Assembly: GCF_000397205.1 (NCBI RefSeq)
Contig: NC_021237.1
Coordinates: 4,217,001-4,281,000 of the forward strand
Direction of reading: 5' to 3'
Source: Pseudomonas protegens CHA0
Lineage (GTDB): Bacteria; Pseudomonadota; Gammaproteobacteria; Pseudomonadales; Pseudomonadaceae
DNA: 64,000 nt
Made by a program: the position numbers and the translations under genes. Below the pieces are notes generated by a model that did not search any database, was not told where the DNA came from, and saw nothing but the letters and a program-made list of their open reading frames with translations. This document shows positions 9,694 to 17,948 of the stretch, piece by piece (within the stretch, counting starts at the first letter, position 1; every line of letters starts with the position of its first letter).

Positions 9694-10611
9694 TCAGTCC
9701 AGGCCACGGCTGGCCAGGAAGCCACTGACATAGTCGATGAATGCCTGCACCTTGGCGGTCGCTCGCCGGTGGCTGGGGTACACCGCGAGGATGTGCGGCC
9801 CGAAGCTGTCCGGGTCGATCGCGTAGTCGGCCATCACCCGCACCAGGCGCCCGTCGGTCAGGTACGGTGCGGCGCTCCATAGCGGCGTGTGCAACAGGCC
9901 GCGCCCGGCCAGGGCATTGGCCAGCAGCAGGTCGTAATTGTCACTGCGCAGGCGTGGTGCCTGGGGCTGAGGCAGGCTCAGGCGCTGGCCGTCGCGCTCG
10001 ACCCACCAGAACTCCCGGCTGAGCAAGGGGTGGCGATACAACAGCCATTCATGTTCTTCGAGGGTCTGCGGGGTCACCGGCCGGCCCTTGCGCGCCAGGT
10101 AGGCCGGGCTGGCGCACAGGGCCAGGCGGTTGCTTCCGACCACCCGGGCAATCAGCCCCGGCAGGTCGTCATGGCCTTCGCGCAGGGCCAGGTCGTAGCC
10201 GCTTTCCAGCAGGTTGACGAACTCATCGCACAGGTCCACTTGCAGATTGATCTGCGGGTACTGCTCAAGAAAACCACCACACACCTGATCCAGGAATGCC
10301 TGGCCGTAGGCCAGCGGCGCGGTGACCTTGAGGTTGCCGCGCAGACCGTGCTGCAGCTGCTCCACCTCCTCGCCCACCTCTTCCAGCCGCTGCAGCACCT
10401 GGCGCGCGGTCTCCAGGTAGAGCCGGCCGATTTCGGTGAGCACGATGCGCCGGGTACTGCGCTCGAACAAGCGCGAACCCAGCTCGGCCTCCAGGTGGTT
10501 GACCGCCTTGGTCAGGGCCGAGGGGGTCTTGCCCAACTGCTCCGCCGCCCGGCTGAAACTGCCCAGCTGGGCGGTGACCACGAACATCTTCAAGGCATTC
10601 AACTTGTCCAT
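9694..10611 (-). CDS. LysR-type transcriptional regulator
   Basis: 305 aa. Winged helix at residues 1-60 (FVVTAQLGSFSRAAEQLGKT, then LTKAVNHLEAELGSRLF), then a LysR substrate domain with LKVTAPLAYGQAFL and LREGHDDLPGLIARVVG. The pattern resembles the CrgA/AaeR-like branch, which often controls a divergent neighbour. The ATG at 10611 is the first with HTH directly after it; longer frame is antisense to the amidohydrolase. Its stop lies 30 bp from the lexA2 operator. The 103-bp gap to the amidohydrolase holds a perfect palindrome, a possible shared operator. The inducer is unknown. Confidence 0.92.
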   Translation of the reverse strand: MDKLNALKMFVVTAQLGSFSRAAEQLGKTPSALTKAVNHLEAELGSRLFERSTRRIVLTEIGRLYLETARQVLQRLEEVGEEVEQLQHGLRGNLKVTAPLAYGQAFLDQVCGGFLEQYPQINLQVDLCDEFVNLLESGYDLALREGHDDLPGLIARVVGSNRLALCASPAYLARKGRPVTPQTLEEHEWLLYRHPLLSREFWWVERDGQRLSLPQPQAPRLRSDNYDLLLANALAGRGLLHTPLWSAAPYLTDGRLVRVMADYAIDPDSFGPHILAVYPSHRRATAKVQAFIDYVSGFLASRGLD

Positions 10612-10655
10612 GGTTTTTCCACCCAGGCAAAAATGTTTTTCGTGAAGCAGCCGTT

Positions 10656-10672
10656 CTGCCCGCTGCGGGCAG
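10656..10672. promoter_or_regulatory. Palindrome between lysR and the amidohydrolase gene
   Basis: CTGCCCGCTGCGGGCAG has two perfect 8-bp arms around one T. It lies in the short divergent promoter region, 59 bp from the amidohydrolase ATG. It may be an operator or a hairpin; it is not a T-N11-A site, so binding by the adjacent LysR is not shown. Confidence 0.4.
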
Positions 10673-10714
10673 TCCCTAAGCTGGCGATCAGACGCAATAA
10701 CAAGGAAATGTTCA

Positions 10715-12457
10715 ATGAAAAGATTGACCCCCACGCTGTTACTGGCCGCCATGAGTTTTGCCTCGTTGGAAGCCATGGCCGCCGCCGACCTGGTGCTGCT
10801 CAACGGCCAGGTGTTCACCGCCGACCGCGCCCAGCCCAAGGTCCAGGCCCTGGCGGTGGAGAACGGCAAGGTCCTGCAAGCCGGCAGCGATACGCAGATC
10901 AAGGCACTGATCGACAGCCACACCCGGGTCGTCGACCTGGGCGGCAAGACCCTGATGCCGGGCCTGATCGACACCCACTCCCACGCGATCTTCGGTGGCC
11001 TGGAAATGACCAGCGCCAACCTGCAGGACGAGGTGGTCAGCCTCGACGAACTGGAAAAACGCCTGCGCGCCTGGCGTGACGACGGCAGTGCCCGGCATGC
11101 CGACGTGCTCAGCATCGCCGGCATGAGCTCGGCCTACTGGGCCCAGGCCCAGGCCCTGGGCCAGCGCTTCAACCAGGGTGAATGGGCCAGGGTACCGGTG
11201 GTGTTCACCGGCAGCGATCACCATACCGCCTGGGCCAATGACTTCATGCTCCAGCGCGCCGGCATCGACGCCGCCCTGCTCAAGAGCCTGCCCGAGGCCG
11301 AGCGCGGCACCATCGGCCAACTGCCCGACGGCCGCCCCAACGGTTTCCTGGTGGACGCCGGCTGGGACCGGGTGGCCGCGAAAATGCCGGTGCCGGGGCC
11401 CGAGCAGATGCTGCGCGCCGCGCAGTCGGCCCTGCATTACAACAACAGCCTGGGGATTACCGCCTGGATGGACCCGGCCGCCAACGCCGCCCCCGGCGAA
11501 GCGGTGTTCGCCCTCAAGCCCACCGAGCACACCGTCGGCGTGCTGCCGGCCTACAAGGCCCTGGCCGAGAGCGGCGGGATGACCGCCCACGTCGCCGCCC
11601 TGCTGGTGGCCAACCCCCGCAGCCGGCCGGCCGACCTCGACACCCTGGACAAAGTGCGCCAACAGTTCCAGGGCATTCCCAACCTGACCCTGCCGGGCAT
11701 CAAGATCTTCGCCGACGGGGTGATCGAATACCCGGCGCAGAGCGCGGCGATGCTCGAGCCTTACAGCAACTCGCACAAACCCGGCGAACTGCTGATCGAC
11801 CCGGCGCATTTTGGCGAACTGGTCAGCGCCATCGACCAGCGCGGCTGGCTGGTGCACATCCACGCCATCGGCGACCGTGCGGTGCGTGAGTCGCTGAACG
11901 GCATCGAGCAGGCGCGCAAGGATCGCCAGAGCGGCATCAGCCACTCCATCACCCACCTGCAGATGGTCAACCCCAAGGAGTTCGCCCGCTTCAAGCCGCT
12001 CAACGTGATTGCCTCGATGCAACTGCTCTGGGCCTCGGCCGACGACTACACCCTGGACATGATCAAGCCCTACGTCAGCGCCCTGGCGTTCCGCTACCAG
12101 TACCCGGCGCACTCGCTGCTCAAGCAGGGCGCGACCCTCGCCGGCGCCAGCGACTGGCCGGTGTCGTCGCCCAACCCGTGGAACGCCATGGCCCAGGCCA
12201 TCACCCGCCAGGGGCCACTGGGGGTGCTCAACGCCGACGAACGCCTGGACCGCGAAACCCTGTTCTATGCCTACACCCAGAATGCCGCGCGCACCCTGGG
12301 CCTGGAACAGCAGATCGGCTCGCTGACGGCCGGCAAGCAGGCCGACTTCATCGTCCTCGACCGCGACGTGTTTACCGTGGACGAAAAGGCCCTGCATGAA
12401 ACCCAGGTGCTGCAGACCTGGTTCGCCGGCCGCGAGATCTACAGCCGCCCACTCTGA
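10715..12457 (+). CDS. Exported amidohydrolase, YtcJ-like (amidohydrolase family 3)
   Basis: 580 aa. A Sec signal peptide (MKRLTPTLLLAAMSFASLEA, cleavage near AMA-AAD) indicates export to the periplasm. The metallohydrolase core shows the first metal motif DTHSHAIFGG near residue 86, a metal His in HIHAIGDRAV near 390 and the late Asp in GASDWPVSSPNP near 480. The closing beta-sandwich strand is GSLTAGKQADFIVLDRDVF. The family hydrolyses amides, carbamates or formyl groups; the substrate here cannot be told. AAGGAAATGTTCA precedes the ATG. It is divergent from a LysR gene, its likely regulator. Confidence 0.9.
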   Translation: MKRLTPTLLLAAMSFASLEAMAAADLVLLNGQVFTADRAQPKVQALAVENGKVLQAGSDTQIKALIDSHTRVVDLGGKTLMPGLIDTHSHAIFGGLEMTSANLQDEVVSLDELEKRLRAWRDDGSARHADVLSIAGMSSAYWAQAQALGQRFNQGEWARVPVVFTGSDHHTAWANDFMLQRAGIDAALLKSLPEAERGTIGQLPDGRPNGFLVDAGWDRVAAKMPVPGPEQMLRAAQSALHYNNSLGITAWMDPAANAAPGEAVFALKPTEHTVGVLPAYKALAESGGMTAHVAALLVANPRSRPADLDTLDKVRQQFQGIPNLTLPGIKIFADGVIEYPAQSAAMLEPYSNSHKPGELLIDPAHFGELVSAIDQRGWLVHIHAIGDRAVRESLNGIEQARKDRQSGISHSITHLQMVNPKEFARFKPLNVIASMQLLWASADDYTLDMIKPYVSALAFRYQYPAHSLLKQGATLAGASDWPVSSPNPWNAMAQAITRQGPLGVLNADERLDRETLFYAYTQNAARTLGLEQQIGSLTAGKQADFIVLDRDVFTVDEKALHETQVLQTWFAGREIYSRPL

Positions 12458-12558
12458 CCCCGCGCCACCGTTGCACCGCCTGCCCCGCGCCCTGGTGACG
12501 CCGGGGTACGGCGGCGCCTTGCCCGCTCCCCCATAACAATCACAACAACGGGATACCC

Positions 12559-13296
12559 ATGAAGACCCTCACCCTGCTCACCCTGGGCACCGTGTGCCTG
12601 CTGCCGCAGGCCGGCCACGCCCTGCCCCTGACCGACGACCTGGCCGTGGAGCTGGAGCTGACCCTGGCCAGCGACTACCGCACCCGCGGCATCTCCCAGA
12701 CCCAGAACGACCCCGCGGCCCAGGCGGCCGTGACCCTGCTGCACAGCAGCGGCCTGTACCTGGGCACTTGGAGCTCCAACGTCGATTTCGGCGGTGGCCT
12801 GAAGACCCGCCAGGAAGTCGACTACTACGGAGGCTGGCTGTGGCAGGCCAGCGCAGACATCAGCCTGGACCTGGGCTACCTGAAGTACAGCTACCCCCGG
12901 GAAGCCCAGTTCAACCAGAGCGAGGTGTACGGCATCCTCAGCGTCTACGGGGTCAAGCTGGGGGCCTATTACTCCGACGATGCCCCCGGCATCGACAGCC
13001 AGCAGAGCACCCTGTACCGCTACCTTGGCTACGAGACCCGACTGCCCCTGGAGCTGGGGCTGCAACTGCGCTACGGCCAGATGGACTTCAAGGACCCGCG
13101 GCTGATCCGCGCCTCGGGCCAGGGCGAGGACAGCTACCACGAATGGGAAGCCAAACTGACCCGGGAAATGGCCGGTCTGGAACTGGGCCTGAGCTACATC
13201 GACACCGACCTGTCCCGCAGCCAGTGCACCAGCAACTACGGCTTCAGCGACCTGTGCGGAGCGACCTGGGTGGCCAGCATCAAGAAGACCTTCTGA
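12559..13296 (+). CDS. TorF-family putative porin
   Basis: 245 aa with a Sec signal (TLGTVCLLPQAGHA-LPL). The mature part begins LTLASDYRTRGISQTQNDPA, the hallmark of the TIGR02001/Gcw_chp family, and continues as alternating amphipathic strands with many Tyr and Gly, ending in a Phe (KKTF) as outer-membrane barrels do. About ten to twelve strands could be formed. Family members are small outer-membrane channels of unknown substrate. It lies 101 bp after the amidohydrolase on the same strand. A REP cluster follows directly, so transcription probably ends there. Confidence 0.87.
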   Translation: MKTLTLLTLGTVCLLPQAGHALPLTDDLAVELELTLASDYRTRGISQTQNDPAAQAAVTLLHSSGLYLGTWSSNVDFGGGLKTRQEVDYYGGWLWQASADISLDLGYLKYSYPREAQFNQSEVYGILSVYGVKLGAYYSDDAPGIDSQQSTLYRYLGYETRLPLELGLQLRYGQMDFKDPRLIRASGQGEDSYHEWEAKLTREMAGLELGLSYIDTDLSRSQCTSNYGFSDLCGATWVASIKKTF

Positions 13297-13315
13297 GCGA
13301 CCAGCCGCCCGCCCC

Positions 13316-13465
13316 CGTAGGAGCCGGCTTGCCGGCGAAGGGGCCCGAAAGACTGGCACCCGCCTCAAGGCCGCCTTCGCTGGCAAGCCAGCTCCTACAA
13401 AAGCCCGCAGGAACAGGCCGGCAATGCGCCCCACAAACCCCGTAGGAGCCGGCTTGCCGGCGAAG
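13316..13465. repeat. REP cluster (three copies)
   Basis: CGTAGGAGCCGGCTTGCCGG occurs at 13316 and again at 13441, and a reverse, slightly diverged copy (CTTCGCTGGCAAGCCAGCTC) at 13375. The alternating orientation is that of a REP doublet. The elements sit between two convergent genes. Confidence 0.85.
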
Positions 13466-13491
13466 AGGCCCGACAGGCATGCGCCCTGGGA

Positions 13492-14481
13492 TCAGCCGCG
13501 CTGCAGGATGCGGTCCATCACCCGGTCGGTCTTCAGGGCTTCGCTGGCCAGGGCCGGGTGCCGGATCTGGCCGCGGATATGGGCGTTCATGCCCTGCACG
13601 TGATGCCACTGGATGTGCGCGGGGTTGTCGATGAACAGGTTCAGGGTCTCTTCGGCTTCAAGTTGCAGCGGATGCTCGTCGAACACGGAAAAAGTGATGC
13701 GCCCCTGGCTGCCGATGATTTCCACCCGGTCTACCCGGCGGTCGGCGACGAAGTTCCAGGCGCCGCTGCCCAGCGCCCCACAGGCGAAGCGCCAACTGGC
13801 GCTGACCGCATCCTCGGCGGCATACAGCCCGGCCTGGCGGGTGCTGAAGCCGGCCACCTCGACGATATCGCCCAGCAGGTACTGGAACAGATCCAGGCCA
13901 TGGCTGGCCAAATCGGCGAAATAACCGCCGCCGGCCACTTGCGGGTCGGTACGCCAGTTGGCCGCACCGCTGCGGTCGGCCTCGGAGGCAGCCTTGCTCA
14001 GGCTCCAGTGCAGGTGCCGGACCTCCCCGATACGCCCATCCGCCAGCCATTGCCGCACCTGCGCAAAGCGCGGCAAGGAACGCCGGTAATAGGAGACGAA
14101 CAGATGCAGCCCGGCCTGCTCGAAGGCCTGCTGCATGGCCAGGCTTTGCCCGGCATGCAGGGCCATGGGTTTTTCCACGCAGCAATGCTTGCCGGCGGCA
14201 GCCACTTGCAGGCTGTAGGCGTAATGGCTGTCGGGGGGCGTGGCGATGTACACCGCGTCCACCTCGGGGTCGTCGATCAGGGCCTGGGCATCGGTATACC
14301 AGCGGGCAATGCCGTGGCGCTGTGCATAGTCGCGCACCGCCTCGGGGCGGCGGCCCATCACCGCCACCAGCGCCGACCCCGGAACCTTGTAGAAGGCCGG
14401 GCCACTCTTGCGCTCGGTGACACTGCCGCAACCGATCATGCCCCAGCGCACGGTCTGCAGCGGCTCGGCCCCGGTGTTCAT
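13492..14481 (-). CDS. Gfo/Idh/MocA-family NAD(P)-dependent oxidoreductase
   Basis: 329 aa. The Rossmann motif is GMIGCGSVTERKSGPAFY at the N-terminus, then IATPPDSHYAYSLQVAAAG and the family catalytic segment CVEKPMAL (Lys in EKP). The second half has the C-terminal alpha/beta domain with GGGYFADLASHGLDLFQYLLG; the His in this segment is a usual active-site residue. Substrates of the family are sugars, inositols or bilins, so the exact reaction is open. The ATG at 14481 overlaps the stop of the upstream DyP gene (ATGA), so both are made from one message. A REP cluster follows the stop. Confidence 0.9.
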   Translation of the reverse strand: MNTGAEPLQTVRWGMIGCGSVTERKSGPAFYKVPGSALVAVMGRRPEAVRDYAQRHGIARWYTDAQALIDDPEVDAVYIATPPDSHYAYSLQVAAAGKHCCVEKPMALHAGQSLAMQQAFEQAGLHLFVSYYRRSLPRFAQVRQWLADGRIGEVRHLHWSLSKAASEADRSGAANWRTDPQVAGGGYFADLASHGLDLFQYLLGDIVEVAGFSTRQAGLYAAEDAVSASWRFACGALGSGAWNFVADRRVDRVEIIGSQGRITFSVFDEHPLQLEAEETLNLFIDNPAHIQWHHVQGMNAHIRGQIRHPALASEALKTDRVMDRILQRG

Positions 14482-15365
14482 TTCGACGCTTGCAGCGCGC
14501 GCAGGTCGAGCTGGCCGTTGTGCAGCGGCGGGCACCAGTAGTAGCCCCCGGTGATCGGCCGGCTCATGCGGTACAGGCCATCGGTGATGCCGTCTTCCAG
14601 GCCGCTCATGCGCCGCAGTTGGGCTTCGAAGGCGTTCAGGGTGTGGCCGAAGGCAAGGAACATCAGGCCACCCTTGTCACCTTCGATCCACGGCATCGAG
14701 CGGCGCACGAGAAAGGCTTCCGGGGCGAAGCTTTCCTGGGCGGTGCGCTTGACGTGTGCCGAGACCGGCGCGTCGTCCAGTTCTTCGTTGTCGCTCAGGC
14801 GCCGGCCCATGATGTGGTCGCGCTCTTGCTGGTGCATCGCGGCAAACCCCTGGAAGTCGTGCTGCCACTGCTGGATCGCGGCAAAGCTGCCACCGCGCAG
14901 GCCGTCTTCGCCCTCGGCCAGTGCGGCGGCCACGGCGGCTTCGTCCTGAGGGTTTTCGGTGCCGTCTTCATAACCGGTGAGGTCGTGGCCGGTCTTGTGG
15001 CGGAAGGTCTCGTTCATGCCGACCAGGCGCAAGGCCGGGGCCAGGGCGGCCGCCAGCTCGTTGCTGCGGTGCAGCAGCTCGCCGCGATCATCACCGTGCA
15101 GCCAGACCCACAGCGCGTGCTGGGTCGAAGGGTTGTCCACGCCCACGCCGGTCAGCGCCGGGAACGCCTTGAGCCCCTGCACTCGCGCGCCCAGGGCCTT
15201 GACCAGCGACGCGCCAAAACCTGCCACCGCCGTTGCGCCATCCACCCGTGCCAGCAACTGGTCGAGGGCCTGGGGCAACGCCTCGATGGACTCAAGGGCA
15301 AAGAACAGGTGGCGGGCCTGGGACGGAACGGGTGCAGCGAGGATGCCGGGCTGGTAGTAACTCAT
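14478..15365 (-). CDS. DyP-type heme peroxidase (YfeX-like)
   Basis: 295 aa, the size of class B DyP. The distal GXXDG motif is GYEDGTENP near residue 150; the proximal heme His is in VSAHVKRT near 220, and an Arg follows in VRRSMPW. MFLAFGHTLNAFEAQL lines the heme pocket in relatives. No signal peptide and no encapsulin-targeting tail are evident, so the enzyme should be cytoplasmic. The start at 15365 has AGGAGTT upstream (minus strand). It is the first gene of a pair with a Gfo/Idh/MocA oxidoreductase overlapping by 4 nt. DyPs oxidise dyes and phenols with peroxide; the natural substrate is unknown. Confidence 0.92.
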   Translation of the reverse strand: MSYYQPGILAAPVPSQARHLFFALESIEALPQALDQLLARVDGATAVAGFGASLVKALGARVQGLKAFPALTGVGVDNPSTQHALWVWLHGDDRGELLHRSNELAAALAPALRLVGMNETFRHKTGHDLTGYEDGTENPQDEAAVAAALAEGEDGLRGGSFAAIQQWQHDFQGFAAMHQQERDHIMGRRLSDNEELDDAPVSAHVKRTAQESFAPEAFLVRRSMPWIEGDKGGLMFLAFGHTLNAFEAQLRRMSGLEDGITDGLYRMSRPITGGYYWCPPLHNGQLDLRALQASK

Positions 15366-15509
15366 GGGAACTCCTGAATAAAGGCGCAGGAGTTTACCGC
15401 CATGGGCTGCCGGCGTCAGCGTCGAAACAGGCAAGGCTTGTCGCCGCTTGCGCGGCGACGTTGCAAGGCCGTGGTGAAAAGACCGGGCCGGGGTTGGCTG
15501 AGAACGGCA

Positions 15510-15630
15510 TGGGCGGCATTGCGACGCAGCAGACGCGGGGATCTTGAGGCCGCTCAAGGTTCGACGGGAGATCGCCAAGCAAGGCCCTGCGGGCCTTTGC
15601 GCAGCCTCGCGGGCTCGGCAGCGGCTACAG
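15510..15630. repeat. Dispersed intergenic repeat, copy B
   Basis: Runs of identity with 3775-3896 include GGGCGGCATTGCGACGCAGC at the start and GCAAGGCCCTGCGGGCC in the middle, ending CTCGGCAGCGGCTACA. It fills the convergent space between the DyP promoter side and the AraC stop. A fragment with the central CGGGAGATCGCC part recurs near 17915. Confidence 0.7.
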
Positions 15631-15638
15631 GGCGGCCT

Positions 15639-16676
15639 TCAATGCAGCGCCGCCTCTTCGCGAAAGGCGCTGGGGCTCAGGCCGGTCCAGCGCTTGAAGG
15701 CCCGGCGGAAGCTGCGCACGTCGCTGTAGCCGACCTCTTCGGTGATGCGTTCGATGGACAGCTCCGGGTTGCCCAAGAGGTTCAGGGTTCGCGCCTGGCG
15801 CACCCGTTCCAGCAGCGCCTCGAAGGTCAGGCCGTGTTCGGTCAGGCGCCGGCGCAGGGTGCGCCCGCTCATGTTCAAATCCCCCGCCACCTGCTCGATA
15901 TGGCTGCCGGCCCGCAGGTCCCGGCTCAGGGCGCGCTCCACCGCCTGGATCAGGTCCATCTTCTGGTGCACCTGGGCGCTTTCCAGTTCCAGCAGCTTGA
16001 GCGCCTGGCGCAGCGCCACCGGATGATGGTTGGGCAGCGGCGCCTGCAACCAGCGGGCCTCGATCACCATGCGCGCCTGCAGGCAGCCGAACTGCACGTG
16101 GGGGCCCAGCAACCGGGTATAGAGCTCGGCATAGGCCGGCGCGGCGTGCATGAACTCCACCCGCAGGGCCTGGAAATCCGCACTGACCAGGGCCCGGCCA
16201 TAGATCAGCAGGCTGGCGAAGAACTCTTCCGCGGCAAAGATCTGCACCTCGCCGTAGGGCAGGCGGCATTGCAGCTCGACAAAGAACTCTTCGCCCTGGC
16301 GCCCGACATCGGCGCTGACGATGGTGCCGGAGGTGTGCTGATGGCGGATGCCCAGCTCGAAGGCGTCGCCCAGGGTCCGGCACAACGACAACGCATGCCC
16401 CAGCAGGCCCAGGGTGCCCAGCACATTGCGGCTGCCGACCCAGAGCCCCAGGCCCTGCTGCGGCAATGCCGCCAGGGCACGTTCGATCATCGCCACCGCC
16501 TGGCGATAGGAGATGCGCAGGGTCGGGTCCTGCAGGTCGTCCAGGGTAAAGCCCAGGCCGCGACACAGGCGCTCGGCGCTGACGCCCTTGGCTTCGGCGA
16601 CATCCGCCAGGGTCTGCAGCAGGAAGGGTGAAACCAGGGCCAGCTGGTCGTGGGCATCGGCGGCTTTGATCTGCAT
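15639..16676 (-). CDS. AraC-family transcriptional regulator (OruR/arabinose-binding-like)
   Basis: 345 aa. The N-terminal two thirds resemble the OruR-type ligand domain, including GTLGLLGHALSLCRTLGDAF. Two helix-turn-helices follow: IEQVAGDLNMSGRTLRRRL near residue 263 and ITEEVGYSDVRSFRRAFKRW near 315, closing with TGLSPSAFR. The gene is divergent from a MetA-type porin gene, a layout seen for regulators of aromatic or amine uptake. The 260-bp gap between them has no obvious repeat operator; CACCGGTG at about 16727 is a small palindrome. Ligand unknown. Confidence 0.9.
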   Translation of the reverse strand: MQIKAADAHDQLALVSPFLLQTLADVAEAKGVSAERLCRGLGFTLDDLQDPTLRISYRQAVAMIERALAALPQQGLGLWVGSRNVLGTLGLLGHALSLCRTLGDAFELGIRHQHTSGTIVSADVGRQGEEFFVELQCRLPYGEVQIFAAEEFFASLLIYGRALVSADFQALRVEFMHAAPAYAELYTRLLGPHVQFGCLQARMVIEARWLQAPLPNHHPVALRQALKLLELESAQVHQKMDLIQAVERALSRDLRAGSHIEQVAGDLNMSGRTLRRRLTEHGLTFEALLERVRQARTLNLLGNPELSIERITEEVGYSDVRSFRRAFKRWTGLSPSAFREEAALH

Positions 16677-16936
16677 GGGAGTGGGCTTCCGGGCCGCTTG
16701 AGCGGCTGTTTTTATTGTCGGTCAGGCACCGGTGCCAAGGCTTCACCGGCGGTTCAAGCATATCCCGTTGCCTGGGGTTTTACGGGGGAATGTAACAAAG
16801 CATTGCAAAGTGTCCGACAAAGTCCCCCTCCCTGTCCGCCAATACCCTGCCCCGCGCCCGGCCCAGGGCTTATTTCTATGGGGCGGGCGGCGTGCCTGCC
16901 GCCGCGCCCCCACTAACAATAAGAATGAGCCCAACC

Positions 16937-17881
16937 ATGCACCCGACCCGCCTCACTCGCTCCCTGCACCTGGGCGTGGCCCTGGCCGCCTGCGCCAACC
17001 TGAATGCCCAGGCCACCGAATCCGGGGTCGACAATATCGGCCCCGGCACGGACGGCTTCTACGTGCTGCCCCTGAGCCCCGACCAGCTCCCGGAGCACAT
17101 GTTCGCCTTCAACCTCTACTACAACCATTACCAGGCCAGGAAGCTCGACATCAGCTCCTTTGGCGGCAAGGTCCAGGAGGTCAGGATCACCTCCGACGCG
17201 ATCATCCCGCGCCTGGACTACCTGAGCCCGCTGCGGGTCCTGGGCGGGCGCCTGGGGGGCTACGTGGCCCAGCCCTACCTGCGCCAGCAGGTGTCGCTGT
17301 ACGGCCAGAGCGACCGCCGCGAAAGCATGGGCGATACCACCTTCGCGCCGATCATCCTGTGGGACATGGGCCCCGACCTGACCCTGGGCGCGGCCTTGGA
17401 AGTGACCCTGCCCACCGGGCAGTACGATGCCGATCGGCTGGCCAACACCAGCAACAACTTCACCACCTACAAGCCGCTGTTCTCCATGACCTGGCTGCCC
17501 AGCGAACGCACCGAGCTGTCGTTCAAGAGCACCTACAGCTTCAACCAGGAAAACCACGCCACCCACTACCGTTCCGGGCAGATCTTGCACTTCGACTATT
17601 CGGCCAGCTACCGCCTGACCGACGACCTGAGCCTGGGGCTCAACGGCTACTACCTGAAGCAGACCACCGACGACAAACAGAACGGCAAGACCGTGACCTT
17701 CATGGGCGAGGACGTGAGTGACGGGGTACGCGGGCAAGTGTTCGCCATCGGCCCGGCGCTGCACCTGCGCTTTCTCAGGTACGCCAGCGCCGAGATCCGC
17801 TGGGCCAAGGAGTTCGACGTGGAAAACCGCCCCGAGGGCGACATGCTCTGGGCCAAGCTGACCATTCCCTTTGCCCTGTGA
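16937..17881 (+). CDS. Phenol_MetA_deg-family outer-membrane protein
   Basis: 314 aa from ATG 16937; ATG 16925 in the same frame is possible but leaves a poorer signal peptide. The signal is LGVALAACANLNAQA-TES. The body has the family features: GTDGFYVLPLSPDQLPEHMF, GDTTFAPIILWDMGPDLTLG, ALEVTLPTGQYD and a C-terminus of amphipathic strands ending in a hydrophobic residue (AKLTIPFAL). These proteins form predicted barrels linked with uptake of aromatic compounds. The neighbour AraC gene, transcribed away, probably regulates it. Codon use does not differ from neighbours. Confidence 0.85.
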   Translation: MHPTRLTRSLHLGVALAACANLNAQATESGVDNIGPGTDGFYVLPLSPDQLPEHMFAFNLYYNHYQARKLDISSFGGKVQEVRITSDAIIPRLDYLSPLRVLGGRLGGYVAQPYLRQQVSLYGQSDRRESMGDTTFAPIILWDMGPDLTLGAALEVTLPTGQYDADRLANTSNNFTTYKPLFSMTWLPSERTELSFKSTYSFNQENHATHYRSGQILHFDYSASYRLTDDLSLGLNGYYLKQTTDDKQNGKTVTFMGEDVSDGVRGQVFAIGPALHLRFLRYASAEIRWAKEFDVENRPEGDMLWAKLTIPFAL

Positions 17882-17948
17882 AACCCGCGGCAGCCTGAAG
17901 CTGCTGCGGGCTCGGCGGGAGATCGCCAGGCAAGGGCTATACGTGGGA

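Noticed and set aside
13316..13465. CRISPR-like repeats
   Set aside because: Repeats alternate in orientation, spacing is irregular and they match REP sequences; there are no cas genes.
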